A stretch of 64,000 bases of DNA, from contig NW_013651926.1 in NCBI RefSeq assembly GCF_000499385.1, positions 15,001-79,000 on the forward strand, read 5' to 3'. The notes under the pieces are model-generated. The model did no database searches. It was given only the letters and a program-made list of their open reading frames with translations, and was not told where the DNA came from. Both the position numbers and the translations under genes were made by a program. The first letter of the stretch is position 1; each line of letters opens with the position of its first letter. The DNA comes from Eimeria necatrix (lineage: Eukaryota > Apicomplexa > Conoidasida > Eucoccidiorida > Eimeriidae). Of the stretch, positions 1 to 12,204 are shown piece after piece.

Positions 1-720
1 TGCCCTAGGGGGGCATGCATCCCTGCGTGGCGGGACCTTCTCCAGAAGCCAAAGTGCCTGTGCTGCTGCGGCTGCTGCTGCTGCTGCTGTGCGAGGTGTT
101 GCTGCAGTTGCTGCTGCTGCTGCTGCTGCAGTGGCTGCAATTGGTGGGGGTCTTCTTGGGGCCCTCCTTCCATGAGGAAGAGCAAGCAGCAGCAGCTGCT
201 GCTTCCGCCGCGTTTCAGGTGTATGCTCAGCTCGAGGCTTTGAAGTCCAGGTGCGGAGGTAGCTGCTGAATCTGCGTGCTGCTGTCCACAGCCTGCTGCT
301 GCTGCTGCTGCGGCTGCTGCTGCTGCTGCTGCTGCTGTTCCGTCATAGAAGGCCCTGGAGAGAAGGGACAAGGACACCAGCCGAAGGCCCCTTTGGACTT
401 CGGGGGCCTCTGCAGGTTTCAGCCGGCTGAGCTCTGGCGTCGGCAGCGGCCAGAAAGCTGCTGCGGCTGCTGCTGCTGCTGATTCTGCTGCTGCTGCTGC
501 TGCTGGGGCAGCGGAAAGCCTACAGGTCTGCTGTGCCGGCGGGAGGCCGCCGCGGAACCTGCTGCTGCAGTTGGGGGTTTGGGAGCTTTTGCTGCTGCAG
601 CAGCCCCTGGCGCCACACGCATGCCTCTGCGGTGTCTCGACAGCCAGGCGGCTGCAGCTGCATTGCTGCTGCCCGCCGAAATTCAGAGGCTTCACTTGAA
701 TTTATAATGCAAAAAATGCG
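1..720. repeat. CTG/CAG trinucleotide repeat cluster, possibly coding on the minus strand
   Basis: Several (CTG)n tracts lie on the plus strand, at about 61-131, 293-338 and 460-505, with interruptions. On the minus strand they read as CAG and would give poly-Gln or poly-Ala runs; a minus frame at 419-622 shows Gln runs plus Ala/Pro-rich sequence. In the recognised genes of this window CAG is mostly on the coding strand, so a minus-strand gene reaching beyond the left edge is possible. No start, stop, splice pair or domain can be fixed, so no CDS is called. Confidence 0.6.
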
Positions 721-1173
721 TTGAATTGAAGTTTTTAATTTATTCTTCTAAACCCTAAGGAGCCTCATGGGGCCCGCCGCCGCACCGGTCCTGCCTATGT
801 GCACTGGGGCCCCCGGGGGCCTCGGCCTAGAGCCCGAATTTCAGGCTGTCTTTGCAAAATATTTGAATTGTCAAATTCCTTTTTATTAAAAAGACTTATT
901 GAGCCGCAGAATCTCCTTTTTAGCCCGAGCAGAAGCACTCTTTCGGGGTTGCTGGGGCCTCCGAAACCCCTGGCCACCCGCTCGGCAGCAACACAGGGGC
1001 TCTCAGCCCTAACTAGCTGCAACAATCTCAGAAATAAAAATTATTTTACAACTTTTTCCTTCTTTACATCTCTTAAAGCTGCAACAAAAGCTCCATAAGC
1101 ATTTCAAAAATGCGCACGATGCTGCGTGCAGCCCCTGGAGCCGCAGGCCCCAAGCCCGCAGCACGCGAATACA

Positions 1174-1186
1174 AGCAGCAGCAGCA

Positions 1187-1220
<34 letters not shown>
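1174..1220. repeat. Inverted GCA/CTG tract (CAG block followed by long CTG block)
   Basis: About four GCA units run directly into about eleven CTG units. The first block can pair with the start of the second, so the locus can fold back on itself besides the usual CTG slippage hairpin. It lies in 721-2360, which otherwise holds no recognised gene. Confidence 0.75.
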
Positions 1221-1628
1221 ATAATAGCTGTGCTGCTGCTGCAACTAGAAAGCCAGCGTAGCGCAGCCTGTTGCTGGGGCTTGCGGCAAAGAACTGGCCA
1301 AGCCAATAGCAGCAAACAGTCTTACGAATGGGTGGACACGAATCTGCGTGACCACTGGTCACTTTTGCTTCCTCTGCTGCACTCTGTAGCGATTTCTGGC
1401 TTTTGCTGCTGCTAGAAGCCCCTAGGGAAGCAGCAGGCGGACAGGCTTAGAGAAACTGAAGCCAGAAAGGCTCGGGTGTACGTACACCTCAGGGGCTGGG
1501 TCGCCCAATAAAATAATAATACTTTTCTCTAAATGAAATGTTTATTTCAAAATTCGGAAAAAAAGCCGAAAGTGTAAACCCAAGGGTGGAAACCCCGGCG
1601 AGGATAAAATGGAGTAAATTTATCAAAA

Positions 1629-1649
1629 GGGTTTAGGGTTTAGGGTTTA
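1629..1649 (+). repeat. Interstitial telomere-like repeat, three GGGTTTA units
   Basis: Three perfect heptamers of GGGTTTA stand in tandem. This is the plant/apicomplexan-type telomere unit (TTTAGGG). Interstitial copies are a known hallmark of Eimeria genomes. A further single AAACCCT unit occurs near 750. The tract is too short and too internal to be a real telomere end here. Confidence 0.85.
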
Positions 1650-2360
1650 CCTGCCGCAACGAAACCACTTCTAATATTTTGACTTAACAGAAAAGCAATT
1701 ATCTATTTTATATGGACTTCACTGAAAAGTAATTATCTACTGTAGATTGATTCAGTTCTCGACGATCTGCAGTCTGTTTAACTCGCCAACTCTCTTCATC
1801 CTTCTCCCATTTTGATCATTTCCTCTAATTAGTTTTTCTTCTGAAACGCCTCCACCATTTTGTTGCTTTCCTTGTATTCGACTATTTGCATGCGTTTGAT
1901 GAAACAATTTGATATTCCGATTAAACAAAAGAAACTTGGGACTTTAATAAAACAACATAAGCTCTATTTCTAGAAAAGGGTGGCAAAAGGAAGAAAAGCA
2001 ATCTAAAGCTAAAGGAAATTTGAAGAACTTTTCAATTAAGACTCGGAAAAAGGAAGAGAAGGAATCTAAAGCTAGGGAATAATGTTGGTAAAAAGGCTCC
2101 ATATTTAGCACTGCGAAAAAGTGAGTTGGCGAATTCGTCTCAGTGCAGAGTTGCAATTTTGCAACAAGTCCGAGGACTCAAAGAATTCTTTTTCTCTGTT
2201 GCTGCTGCCGGGCACCGGCCTTGCACATTCTTCCTATCAAGCAGGTGCCTCTGAGACTGTCTTCTTTTGCAAATTCCAAATGAAGCGAAGCTGCTCCAGC
2301 CCCAGCCCGCAGCACCCACATCGCTGCTGCTGCTGAAAGGCCCTATTCATATCTTTTCTT

Positions 2361-3475
2361 TTATGCTGCTGCTGTTGCTAGCATTGCAACAAGACCCGCA
2401 AGCAGAACTGAAGGAACTGCGGCAGATCCGGAGTTCGAGCCAGTCTTCAGGTCGGCTTCAGTCATAGATTCAATGGAGTCGGTCCTGGACACCAGGGCCT
2501 TGTAGAACTCCTCGCTGCAAACCCGAAAGAAGAAACCTCGCAAAGCAAAGATGAAACTCCACTCAGCAGCAGCAGACAAATGGCCAAGCACCTATTGGCA
2601 TCAGAAAGCCTCCAGAAATCCCAAAACTTCCAAGTTTCCCCGCATGCATACCTGAAAGGAACACCATTTCCGCCCTTCGGGGTCATTTGGCAAACAAGCA
2701 GCTGCTTGTCCGTGCATTTCGTGGTCACGGCGCAGCCAACTTCTGTGCTGGCGGACCAGAGAACGTGCAGAATGTTCACGACTTGGGTGTCGTTCCAGGG
2801 AGCCTCAGTGAATTTTCCATCTTTCGGGTAAGTCCTGCAAAAGAATCAAACGCACATTTTCTCTTTTACTCTCTGCATTCCAGTTTTTACTGACAACACC
2901 GTTTCGGTTCCTGTTCTGAGACTCACGTCATTTTCTGCACTGCCGGCTTGAGAGCTTCCTGTACTATCTTCTTGTAATTCGCTTCACCACTAAACGTGGC
3001 CACGAATCCCTCAGCCTGCAGAATACAACCCATACAATATAATGACAAATAGATACTACAAAATCTTCTGATCTCTTCCTCTGAGCGAGCAGCCAAACCT
3101 GAAACTTACTGTTGCAGAAGTCACGGAATTGACTTGTCCGCAATCATCGCCGGCCAGTGTTGTGAGCTTTGCGACAACGGTGTCAACGATAGTCTGCTGC
3201 TTTGTCAGTGCATTAAGCCGAACTGAGAGCCCTCCCCGCCGAGCCAAGTTCAGGGCAAGGTAGGCGTCTGCGAAGAACAAGCAAAAGCCGCACTTCCTGC
3301 AAAATGTCCCAGGCCCTTACGTACGGCAAGCTTTGCTGACAGAACAAAATGGTCACTCACCCTCTCCTGCTGCCACCGGCGAAGGTGACGGTGTTCCTTC
3401 TTCAGCAGCATATGCAGACTTCAGTCCGCAGAGTGCCATGAAGCACAGGGCTGCGCTCTGGAAAATGGGCGCCAT
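2361..3475 (-). CDS. SAG-family GPI-anchored surface antigen, five exons
   Basis: Model: 3475-3361, 3267-3110, 3015-2927, 2834-2652, 2514-2361. All introns are GT-AG (92-137 bp), all phases match, and the total is 699 nt (232 residues). Exon 1 starts at an ATG and encodes a signal peptide ending near SAYAA (about residue 24). The ectodomain carries DAYLALNLAR, four cysteines (GDDCG, VGCAV, TKCTDK, LVCQM) and the segment VVNILHVLWS before the GC motif. The last exon ends in a hydrophobic, uncharged tail (VLLAGLVAMLATAAA) typical of a GPI-attachment signal. This exon layout and these motifs match the Eimeria SAG multigene family, which is related to the CAP fold. Such proteins coat sporozoites and merozoites. 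Only one copy is seen here, although the family is usually clustered. The family call is firm; the subgroup and stage are not determinable. Confidence 0.88.
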
Positions 3476-6400
3476 TGTGACAAAAAAAAAGTTGACCGGA
3501 AATGTTGAAAAGGCCGGCAGAAGTGGAATTCAAAATCAAAAAAAACGGTCAAGAAGAAGATGTGAGACAGGGAGTTGCATGGGGAGGGGGCGGCACACGC
3601 AGCGATTTCGCAGTCACCGAGCGAGAGGCTGCGAGAGCTAGCCTTGAGTGTCCCAGGGGTCGGCGATTAGGCCGTGACGCGGGAAAACCATCTTTAATTT
3701 TGACTAAATATTTTATTCCAATGAATTTCCAATGGGAAATTCACTTTTTTCTTGTTATTTACCCGTAGCTAGCTGAACCGTTTCTGCTCGCCTACCCTTT
3801 CGATCGCCTCCCCTGCGCCTCCCACTCGCTCCACCCAGCTGGCCTCAACGGACCACCAACAACAAAAAAGATCTATTCATTTCTAAACTTTTTTCAAATA
3901 CTTAAAAGCCCCCCAAATATATTGAAAAAAATCGCGCTTGCCACTTTTATTTCGGCGTTCCGCACTGCCGCCTCAACCGTTGCAGGGCGAGCGTACGCCC
4001 CAAGCCGCAGACATAGAAAAGCTGAAAACAGTCGACAATTTCTACAAAAAGCACACAAATTTCGGACATATTTATAGCTTTTAGAGGCAGTTATGGATTT
4101 TACAAAGCCATATCCGCTGTCCCGAGCGACGAACAAGCTGTCGCCACTGCTGGAAACAGTCGCCAATACGTCCCAGTGCAGACACGAATCTCATACAGCT
4201 GTAAACGTCCAGCGGATTTTACTGAAACTTCTTTGAGTCAATGGATTTAGCTATACATTTGATTAAACCTTCAAGTCAAGTTTGAAACGGAACAATAAAC
4301 GTGAACACAGGAAGCAGACGGTGCTACGTGAGCGGTCAACTGGCCGCCGAAGTCTTGCTCAGTCCCCCGGCACGCTGCGCTGTGCCTGCATCAATCCTGA
4401 AAGAATGTTCAAATAAAAGGTGAAACTAGTCAAATCGTGCTGTTTGCTCTATGTGGGTATGCAGGATTCACTATTGTCAATCGCTTCTGGCAACGTTCCT
4501 GTAGCTGCTAACAATGCAGGGCCGTCTCTTTGGCTGTGTTGCAGCTTAACTCAGAGAAAGCGCAGCTAGCTCCCGACTCTACAACTCTTCTATTTTGCTT
4601 ATTTATCACGCAATCATCGCCTGCAGCCTTTTTGGCCCGACCTGCTACTTCCTACTGGCAGCAAATACTCCCTGAACACACACGTGAAAATTCTGAAAGT
4701 TGCACTGCCTGGAAAACTCTCAACTACCGATACGAAAAGATATCCACGAGCTTCGGATGCTCGCAGCAGCACACTGGCGACAGGCACTCGGTGTGTCATT
4801 CTGGAACGAACATACATGCACACAAATGCGCAAGAAGAAATGCAGATGATTACACTACATAGTCTGAAATGAGGGGAATTTCCGCTTCTGTTGCTCGCAA
4901 CACAGCTTCAATGAAATATGAGCTGTCGCGAGAGCGGCGAAGAACAAAAAAGAGATGCATAAATTTGCAGTTATCAACAGCTAAATCGCAGCGGCAGCAA
5001 TTGTGGCCTTCGGGCGATGCAGCTGTTGTGGATCGGTAAAGTTTGACTGCAATTCGATCGATTTTAGATTCCCTTTCGAGGGAACGCATGTAACATCGCA
5101 TATCTGCCAGGCGTGAACTGGATGTTGCAACTTCTGTTTGAGTGAAATCTACTTGTTTGCAACTTGATTGATGGCTCTCCAGCACCAAGTTAATGTTGTT
5201 CAGTAAGCATGGGAAATGCAGATGTTTTGATGTGTTATGAGGAAAACTGCAATGCTTCTTAACTGCTGTTAGCTGACACCAGTCAATGGACTGGGACTCA
5301 GTGTGCAAGTGACCTTTCAAGAGCAAAATTAGTGGAGGTCCGGATTGCTGAAGAACTGTATGCGCTACAGGACGCGGGTCTATTTTTTGAGACCCTACAT
5401 AAAGGATCGTATGGTTAAATCTATACTTTATAACCTCTGCTTCAAGTGGAATGCAGAGGAAGATGCTTTGCCATAAATAGCACCAATGTGGCAAGCAGCC
5501 AGGGAAAACCTCTAACTTTTTGTTTCCCTCTTCCTGGGCTGAAGTTCGTTACCTGCATGCAACTCCTCAGTGCTGACAACCTGTGTATGAACTAAGTGAA
5601 AAAGACAGCGACTTAAAGGCACAGAAAGGCTGATTTGCTTCTCGCAAAAAGTAGGTTTGTACTAGCCAAGGATTTAAAGATATGCTGAAAGGCAGAGGAG
5701 AGCTTCCGAAACCAAAGGAGTGGCAATTTGCGCCTTTCATTTCGCTTTTATGCTGGTGAATGTTTTGTAAGCTTCTACTGTTAACATTTAGGAAGTGTAT
5801 ACTAGAGAGGCCCTAGGCTTACTTTGGCTAGCTGCAAATAGCTACAGATGGCTGTTATGAAGCTAGTTGTGTAGAGTTTACAATTAGGGTTCCTAGTCTA
5901 ATGCTCGCGGAATACTGGCAAATCGCAAGCACATTGGGAAGACCGAAAAGGGAGAAAATATATGACTGCGAAGGCTGGTGTTGTTCTGTCAGTTAACTGG
6001 GTGGAGGCTTTTGCATATATGTGATGTATTTCGAGTAAGGCATTTATAACCGAACATAGACTCTTGGAAGTAGAAGAATCCACATATTAGTCCAATAACC
6101 GCACCAAGAGACACATGCAAACTCACTCGAGTTCTGTAAAAGCAAAGCGTAGCTTTTTATATTGAGATATTCTTCAAATTGACTGTACTGAAGTGAGTAA
6201 CGGAAATCTACTAGGTTCAGCTATCCATGGTGATAAGATTCGAAAAGTACGAAAGGACTGCGGCATAAAAATATTATCTAATACAATATTATTGTCTACA
6301 TTAACTAAATAGCGAAGATCTAGGGGAAGCGTTCGGCCTGAAAAGAAACATACCAGGCCAACTGGACTAACTTATGTTTATTATGTCTCAAGTGAGATCT

Positions 6401-9227
6401 CACGTACGATCAGATCCATATCCACCAAAATCAACATGGTGCTCTAACCTCAGAAAAGTGCTATTAATTTCAGTATCCAAAGAGGTTTTCTTGCTCGAGT
6501 TATTACTGCTCTATAAGAAGAGGAATAGACCTCCAATTTTGCTTGGAATAATTCTTAATAGAATTATTGCAGGAATACAGGAAACCATACTCTTAGGTAT
6601 GGAAGATCTGATGCAATACTTTTTATAAAATATAGGGAGGACGGAATGGAAAACGTATTGATAGCATAACCATAGGTTATTACTGCAGAAAGAAATTATC
6701 TATACGAGGATGCTCTAGACCCCAAAATCTATGCACGCATCCTTACTTGCCTTGGGCATGTGATTCAAAGAATCTTTTCAAGGTAAAATTCATATAAACT
6801 GTCTAGCAGCCTAGTTACAAGGTACGGACTTGATGGTAATACGTTGCAAATTACAGTAGCATCTCGCCAAAACTTAATTGTCAAATATTTAATTTAGGTG
6901 GTATTATTGAAATACAAACTTTGGTGCCTAATGGAATTGCAGTCTTCATGGTAATAGCTACGAAGTATGCTCTAGTATCTGTTTCTCTTCTTCTGGGATG
7001 TAGATTCCAGCACTTCATCACCTAGTTATGTTACACAACTCTATTGCCCAGTATTACATCAACATCTATTCTGATTCTTCGGACATCCAGAAGTACACGT
7101 AATTATTTTACCTGCCTTTGATGTTGTTTCAAAAAACATTATTACAATAAATATCCTTTGTAACTTATAAGTACTGGGCAGGTGTTAGACCCCTTATACC
7201 ATAATTAACCAGTTAGTTCTGGACGTTGAATCCATGGGCATGTCACGTTTCAAATATATTTTTTTAAACAAATAAAATAATGATGGAAAAAATTAATGAA
7301 ACTTAAATTGAATACTCAATTTTAAATAAGTGAAGTCTGCAATAAAAAATAAGCTGTCTGACGACGCCCTGTCAAGCTTGCGCTCATTGCAGGAAGTATT
7401 CACAAACATGGATACTAGTGAAGCATAGAAAAATAATAACTAAAGCAGGAAAACCCCTTCGTTTGATTTCTTTTCACAATAAACAGAAGACAAAATATGA
7501 TTTTAATCTAGGCATACTGACTTCTTTGACGAAAAAGAACCTTTCAAAGGAAGACGAAATTCTAAGGACATGCAGTAACCTTTGCGGTTGTTTCCATCTC
7601 AGCTTGCACTTTATCACCTAGCTATGCTAAAGACGCAACAGATACATGCTCACGCACGCATGCAGTGGCCTTAAGCAAAACCATTCAAAAGGCACTTTTT
7701 CACAATATCTCTTACCTCACCAGCAACCACAAAGAAAGAAAAAAATGTGGTAATCTGTTTCCATCATCGGCGAGCAGGCGGATACTTTGCACTTGCCGCC
7801 ATATTAATTTTTGTTTCTCACCGTCCCAATTCATTCCCCTCTGCAGAACTCAATGCAGCGCCTTAAGAGCACCGTTTTAACGTAATCTAGAGCAATTTCC
7901 GCTATTGCTATCGGCTTTATTCGCATTGAATTTTTTTAGAATTAACTAGAATCAGTTAAGAACAGTTTGGCTGCCTACTCAAAATGCAACGGGAATCAAG
8001 GCCGCTCTGAACTCCGAAAACCTACACCATTTTCATTTTTTTGCTGTTCCTTTCCTCGCAACAAACTCAGTAATTATGGCGCCGAAGAATTTGCATAGGA
8101 TTAAATAGTCGTGTAGTATTGCTTCCCCTTAAAGCTCTCACATACCAACAAGTCAATCAGACAGAGTACTAACATGAGCAAAAGCAAATTAAATTAATAA
8201 CAAGGAAGACTGAACGAAAAAACTCAAATCTCCACAATACAGCAGGATACTGTTGGGCCCCCTTAACGTGTGGAAGCTCGGTATTAACTACTACTTTTAT
8301 GTTTTGTGCCTAAGCTACTTACGAGCCGAGATATCTTGTAAGTTGTCTGCTGCTGATTCCATTATCATGGGGTTATCAGATTCCATTACAATATTCGTAT
8401 TTCTTTAGAGCTCTCTATTTTCTCCCCAGTCCCTAGTGCTGCACTTTTTCTCATTCAGGTTGGCCCGCATTTTTTACAATGTGTCTGACAGCTTGTCCTT
8501 GAAGCTTCAAGCTGAAAACTTTGAGACCAGCATGCTGCATTTTTTCTTCCTGAATGTGTGATTTGCCTTGAACTAGGATTTGCTTCTTTTCTGATGTTCA
8601 TATACTGAGGCACCTTCCAAAAAGTGGCTCATCTGCACCCGGATTGCAGCAGATTCAGCTTAAGCATGAGTTAAATGGGCTCCCTTCTAATCACACGCGT
8701 TCATCAGTCGGGCTAATTCCTTTGTAGATTGTACCTCTGCAATTTTAAGCCATGTTAAATGCCGCTTCTGCATGCAGTTGATGGCGCCTCCCTAAAAGGC
8801 TATTCGTCCCCATGGACGAAGCTCAGCCCCAATTATCCTAGACTATTCGTCAAAGAGACTTCTTTTTGCCTTTAAGGTTTACCAGCTGGCGATCTGCCTA
8901 CTATTTCAACTCATATTTTCAGTGAGCCCGCGAGTTGCAGAGTCGCAGCGACGGGCCCAGCTCATGGCCCGCTAGGTAGGAGCACTTTGCGTCCGTCTGC
9001 TCTTGCCTGCATGTTTTCCCCCTCACAGCAACTTCCGCTTGGTCTAATAACTCGACTGTGTTGCGCATGCACCTAGACTGCCACTGCCGCGGTTTCCGCC
9101 TTCAGCGTGCAGCGTTTCGGGTGTCAGTGACTCAAGTAGCCAGCGCGCATGTCTGCCTTTCTTGGCTGAAGTGCGTATCTCGTGCAAAACTACAAAGACT
9201 CGGCTTTAAATGGCTTCTAGTGAAACT
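3476..9227. other. Gene-poor, AT-rich interval
   Basis: I see no recognisable gene. The longest open frame (minus, 4850-5494) has no ATG at its start, no domain and no splice context. The stretch 5.8-8.4 kb is clearly AT-rich. CAG/CTG tracts are essentially absent, in contrast to the flanks. The part next to 3475 should hold the promoter of the SAG gene, but I cannot point to a motif. Confidence 0.6.
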
Positions 9228-9655
9228 TCAAGTGGAACTTTTCATTTTGAGGAAGAGCGGCCGTTTCGGCACCGGCGGCGGCGCAGGGCCGGAGTCTGCG
9301 TTCCAGACACAGACACTGCGGTCCCAGCTGGTGGAAACAATAAGGCCGGACTTGAAGACTGACCAGTCGAGGCCTAAAATGAACTCCCGGTGGTGGTCGA
9401 AGCAAGAGAGCAGCCGCACCCAGCCGCTGCCGGGCACCAGCGGCGAAGGCAGCGCCGCGCTGCTGCTGCTGCTGCTGCTGCTGGTCTGTCCGTCGGCCTT
9501 GCAAGCTGGGGAAATTGAAATTGTGGTGCCCTCATCTGCGTCCCAAATCTTGACTTGCATGTCATATGAACAAGTGGCGAACCTTCGGGCTTCAAATGGG
9601 TGAGACGCCACGCGCCGTACGGCGAGCTGGTGCGCCTGGGTGCTGGACACCCGGC

Positions 9656-9689
<34 letters not shown>

Positions 9690-10757
9690 TGGCGGCCCCG
9701 ACGACGCTGCAGCGCCTGCAGCCCCCGCGCTTTTCCGCAAGTCCCACAGGGCCACAGTGCCGTCTGCAGCCCCCGTGAGGATCTGCCAGGGCCGGTGCTT
9801 CATCCAGTCCACAGCCAGGGCTTCGCAGGGGTGTGCAGGAACACTCCAGGCGGCAGCTGTGGGGGCCCCCTGGGGGCCCCCCGCCCCCTGCGGGCTGCGC
9901 AAGTCGTGGACAGCCAGCCGGCAGTCTGCGCCCACGGAGGCCACCAGCGCAGCCTCCCCAGGGGAGGAGCAGCAGAAGCAGGAGCCTGCTGCTGCGCTGT
10001 GCTGCAGCACGCGGATGGCGGGGCTGCTGCTGTGCTGCATGTCCCACACCCGCAGCTGCCCGTCCAGCGCAGAAGAAATCAGCAGCCGCTTATCTACGCA
10101 GCTCCAACTCAGGCTGGTCACGTCGCGGGTGTGGCCCTTCAGATCCTGCACAGCCACGCCTCCAAAGGTTCCTGCTGCAGGCAGCGTGGGGGGCCCCTGC
10201 TGCTGCCCGGGGGGCCCCTGCTGCTGCCCGGGGGTCCCTTGCTGCTGCCCGGGGGGCCCCTGCTGCTGCCCCGGGGGCCCTTGCTGCTGCCCCAGCCGCC
10301 ACACAGTAATGGCCCCGCCGCCGCCCCCCGCTGCCAGTGTCTGCGCACTCAACTCCGACCAGGCCACGTCGTTCACTGCCTCCTTGTGGTTCAAAATGGC
10401 AGCTCGCTGCGGCTGAAGCACATCTCTGGGGTTTGCGGGGATGTCTGCAGTGTGTCGGACTCCAGGGGGCAGCTCCGGGGCTTCTGGGAGAGACTGAGGC
10501 TGCTGCAGTACAAAGACTTCTACAGAGCCAGGGCCTGCCATGCCGAACAGCTGCGAAGAACCCACGGCCACAAGACCTTCGGAAAAGGGGGAAAAGCGAC
10601 AGGCCTGGCCGCAGCGGTTCAGCCGCCCCATGAACACGGGATTCACTCTCCCTTTCATGTCGCGGCGAAAATTTGCTGCAGCTGGACCCATTTCTGCCTG
10701 CTGCCGCACCCCCGGCTGCAGCAACCCGACAGGATTCGCCGTCTGGCCCCTCTCCAT
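9228..10757 (-). CDS. PEX7: Peroxisomal targeting signal 2 receptor PEX7 (WD40 protein)
   Basis: Single exon of 509 residues from the ATG at 10757; an upstream in-frame GTG at 10793 is not a credible eukaryotic start. The N-terminal FSPF block and the following LFGMAGPGSV match the PEX7 first blade. Later blades read LRVWD (about 235-239), a typical ALAVDW...VALWDLR blade (about 315-341), SHPF...CSYD...KIWD (about 386-406) and a last blade with DHHREFILGLDWS. PEX7 binds PTS2 signals and carries matrix proteins to the peroxisome. Peroxisomes are retained in coccidia and lost in Plasmodium. Oddities: a Gln/Pro/Gly repeat at about 156-191, poly-Ala at 357-367 and poly-Ser at 426-433 are inserted in loops between blades. 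That makes it much longer than the usual 320-380 residues. The core blades look intact, so I expect a working receptor. Confidence 0.9.
9460..9483. repeat. (CTG)8 tract inside PEX7
   Basis: Eight CTG units on the plus strand. In the PEX7 frame on the minus strand they encode the poly-Ser run preceding the last WD40 blade. Confidence 0.85.
9657..9690. repeat. (CAG)n tract inside PEX7
   Basis: About eleven GCA/CAG units on the plus strand. In the PEX7 frame on the minus strand they encode the poly-Ala run between blades five and six. This is one of the few tracts whose CAG orientation is on the non-coding strand. Confidence 0.85.
10188..10293 (-). repeat. 21-bp coding minisatellite in PEX7, five units
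   Basis: Five tandem copies of a 21-bp GC-rich unit encode GQQQGPP on the minus strand; one copy reads GTP instead of GPP. The array sits between the second and third WD40 blades. Copies differ mostly at third codon positions and a few G/C run lengths, as expected of a slippage-expanded coding repeat. Confidence 0.85.
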
Positions 10758-12142
10758 ACCGGCAAAAGGGCCAAACAACGCACTCAGGAGCACACACAGA
10801 TGACCAAAAGAACCAATACGGACTTAAAATGCTAGTTAAGCCTCACAGACGCTGCACATTATGCGTAGTGAGCTGAACAGTCGCTGCAGCCTACAGATGA
10901 CTGGAGCGCCGACTCTACTGGAAGTGCAGAGTCTAACTTGAGCTGAAGTCTCGCCCAAGTACGCTTTAAGTTCAAAACATATTGGACAAAAGAGCCCGGG
11001 ACTCCAATTAAAAATGGGACTGAATATCTCTCCGCAACCTATCTCTGCCCTGTGCAGGCACTCCAGACAGCCCCAACCTGTGCCATTGCTACCTTGCCAG
11101 CCGTGAGCGCCAGACTAATCTGAACCCACAAAATTTAATTATGCATTGAATTCATGGTATTTACTACGTAATCTGCATTATGCGTAACTCTCGCTTCGTA
11201 CGACTTCTTGTCAAAACACCCTTCGTATTGTGGTGGGCATGCCGACTGCTCTTCGATGGTTTCCACCTTCCAGAGCCTCCACCTGTCTCTCAGAGCTTAC
11301 TCAGTAAGCGAAAGTGTTGCGTGTCGTGCTGGCTTCGGTGTCGAAGTTGTTTTCTTTAAATTGGTTACGCAGCCATAAGGAGCCTCAAAACGGGACTTCA
11401 GGTTTGTGCTAGGACTTTGAAGCGGCCCCGGTGAGGCAGTCGCAATGCCACTTTCGTGTCATCTCGACGTAGCGGATCTGTGTGGCTTTCTGCTCTAAAT
11501 GATGATCTTTTTTGCGGAAAATCATTCATCGAAGGCTCAACTCTGTGTGCAAAAAGCAATACTTGGTACAGCGGCGCCAGGAAGGAAAAATGAAACTGTC
11601 TGAAGTCTGACTGTTCCCAAATCCCCATTGCTGCTCGAATCGGCAAAAAGCCCAGTGTATGGCTTTACGCAGCACAGATAAGAACTTGCAGTAGTGTATG
11701 GCAGGCTTTGTGGCCTAGAGCACCTCCGGGGGTTAGGACAAGCTGCTGACTAAATTAGTGGCGACAAGTGGCACACTGAGTGCTACGCCTGAGTGTAAGG
11801 AGTTCGCCGCAGCGACCCCATGAGCTCCACACTTGAGCGTCGGTAGTATTTCCATGAGCTGCGATCCCCTTACAAACGAAAATTTCCATTCCCTTGTTAC
11901 TTTTTTGAGCTTGGGGGAGGGAACATCACTACTGCCCATAGTACGACAGCCAGTAGAACTTTATTGAGTGCCGCAGAAACTTTTGCATTTCAGAACTACT
12001 GGAAGCGGTATTCAACAAAGCAGCCCACAACCAGCGGCCAATCCTCCCCCAGTGGGCAGTTCTTGCTATCTTATATGAAGGCTTTGAAGGGTCCAGGGAA
12101 TTACTCAATACAGCAGAAGAGGGTTTTGGGACAAAAAGAAGT

Positions 12143-12204
12143 AAATATCATCGGGATATTCGACAATCGAGTCAAATATCATCGGGATGCTGGATAATCG
12201 AGTC
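12143..12204. repeat. 31-bp tandem duplication
   Basis: Two adjacent 31-bp copies share AAATATCATCGGGAT at the start and AATCGAGTC at the end, with a few differences between. Non-coding as far as can be seen. Confidence 0.8.

Noticed and set aside
4850..5494. 214-codon minus-strand open frame
   Set aside because: It opens with TTG, has no early ATG, no domain and no splice context. A frame of this length is possible by chance in 64 kb.
10755..10793. GTG at 10793 as PEX7 start, and likewise GTG at 25528 for the ASH protein
   Set aside because: Nuclear eukaryotic genes start at ATG. In-frame ATGs follow at 10757 and 25495.
9600..10835. Long plus-strand open frames (up to 411 codons) over the PEX7 region
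   Set aside because: They are antisense to a clear PEX7 and consist of repeat-driven Ala, Ser, Pro and Cys runs with no domain.
11398..11646. Minus frame resembling the gypsy region between reverse transcriptase and RNase H (FRQFHFSFLAPLYQVL)
   Set aside because: Only one short block is suggestive. No catalytic motif or neighbouring pol block supports it.
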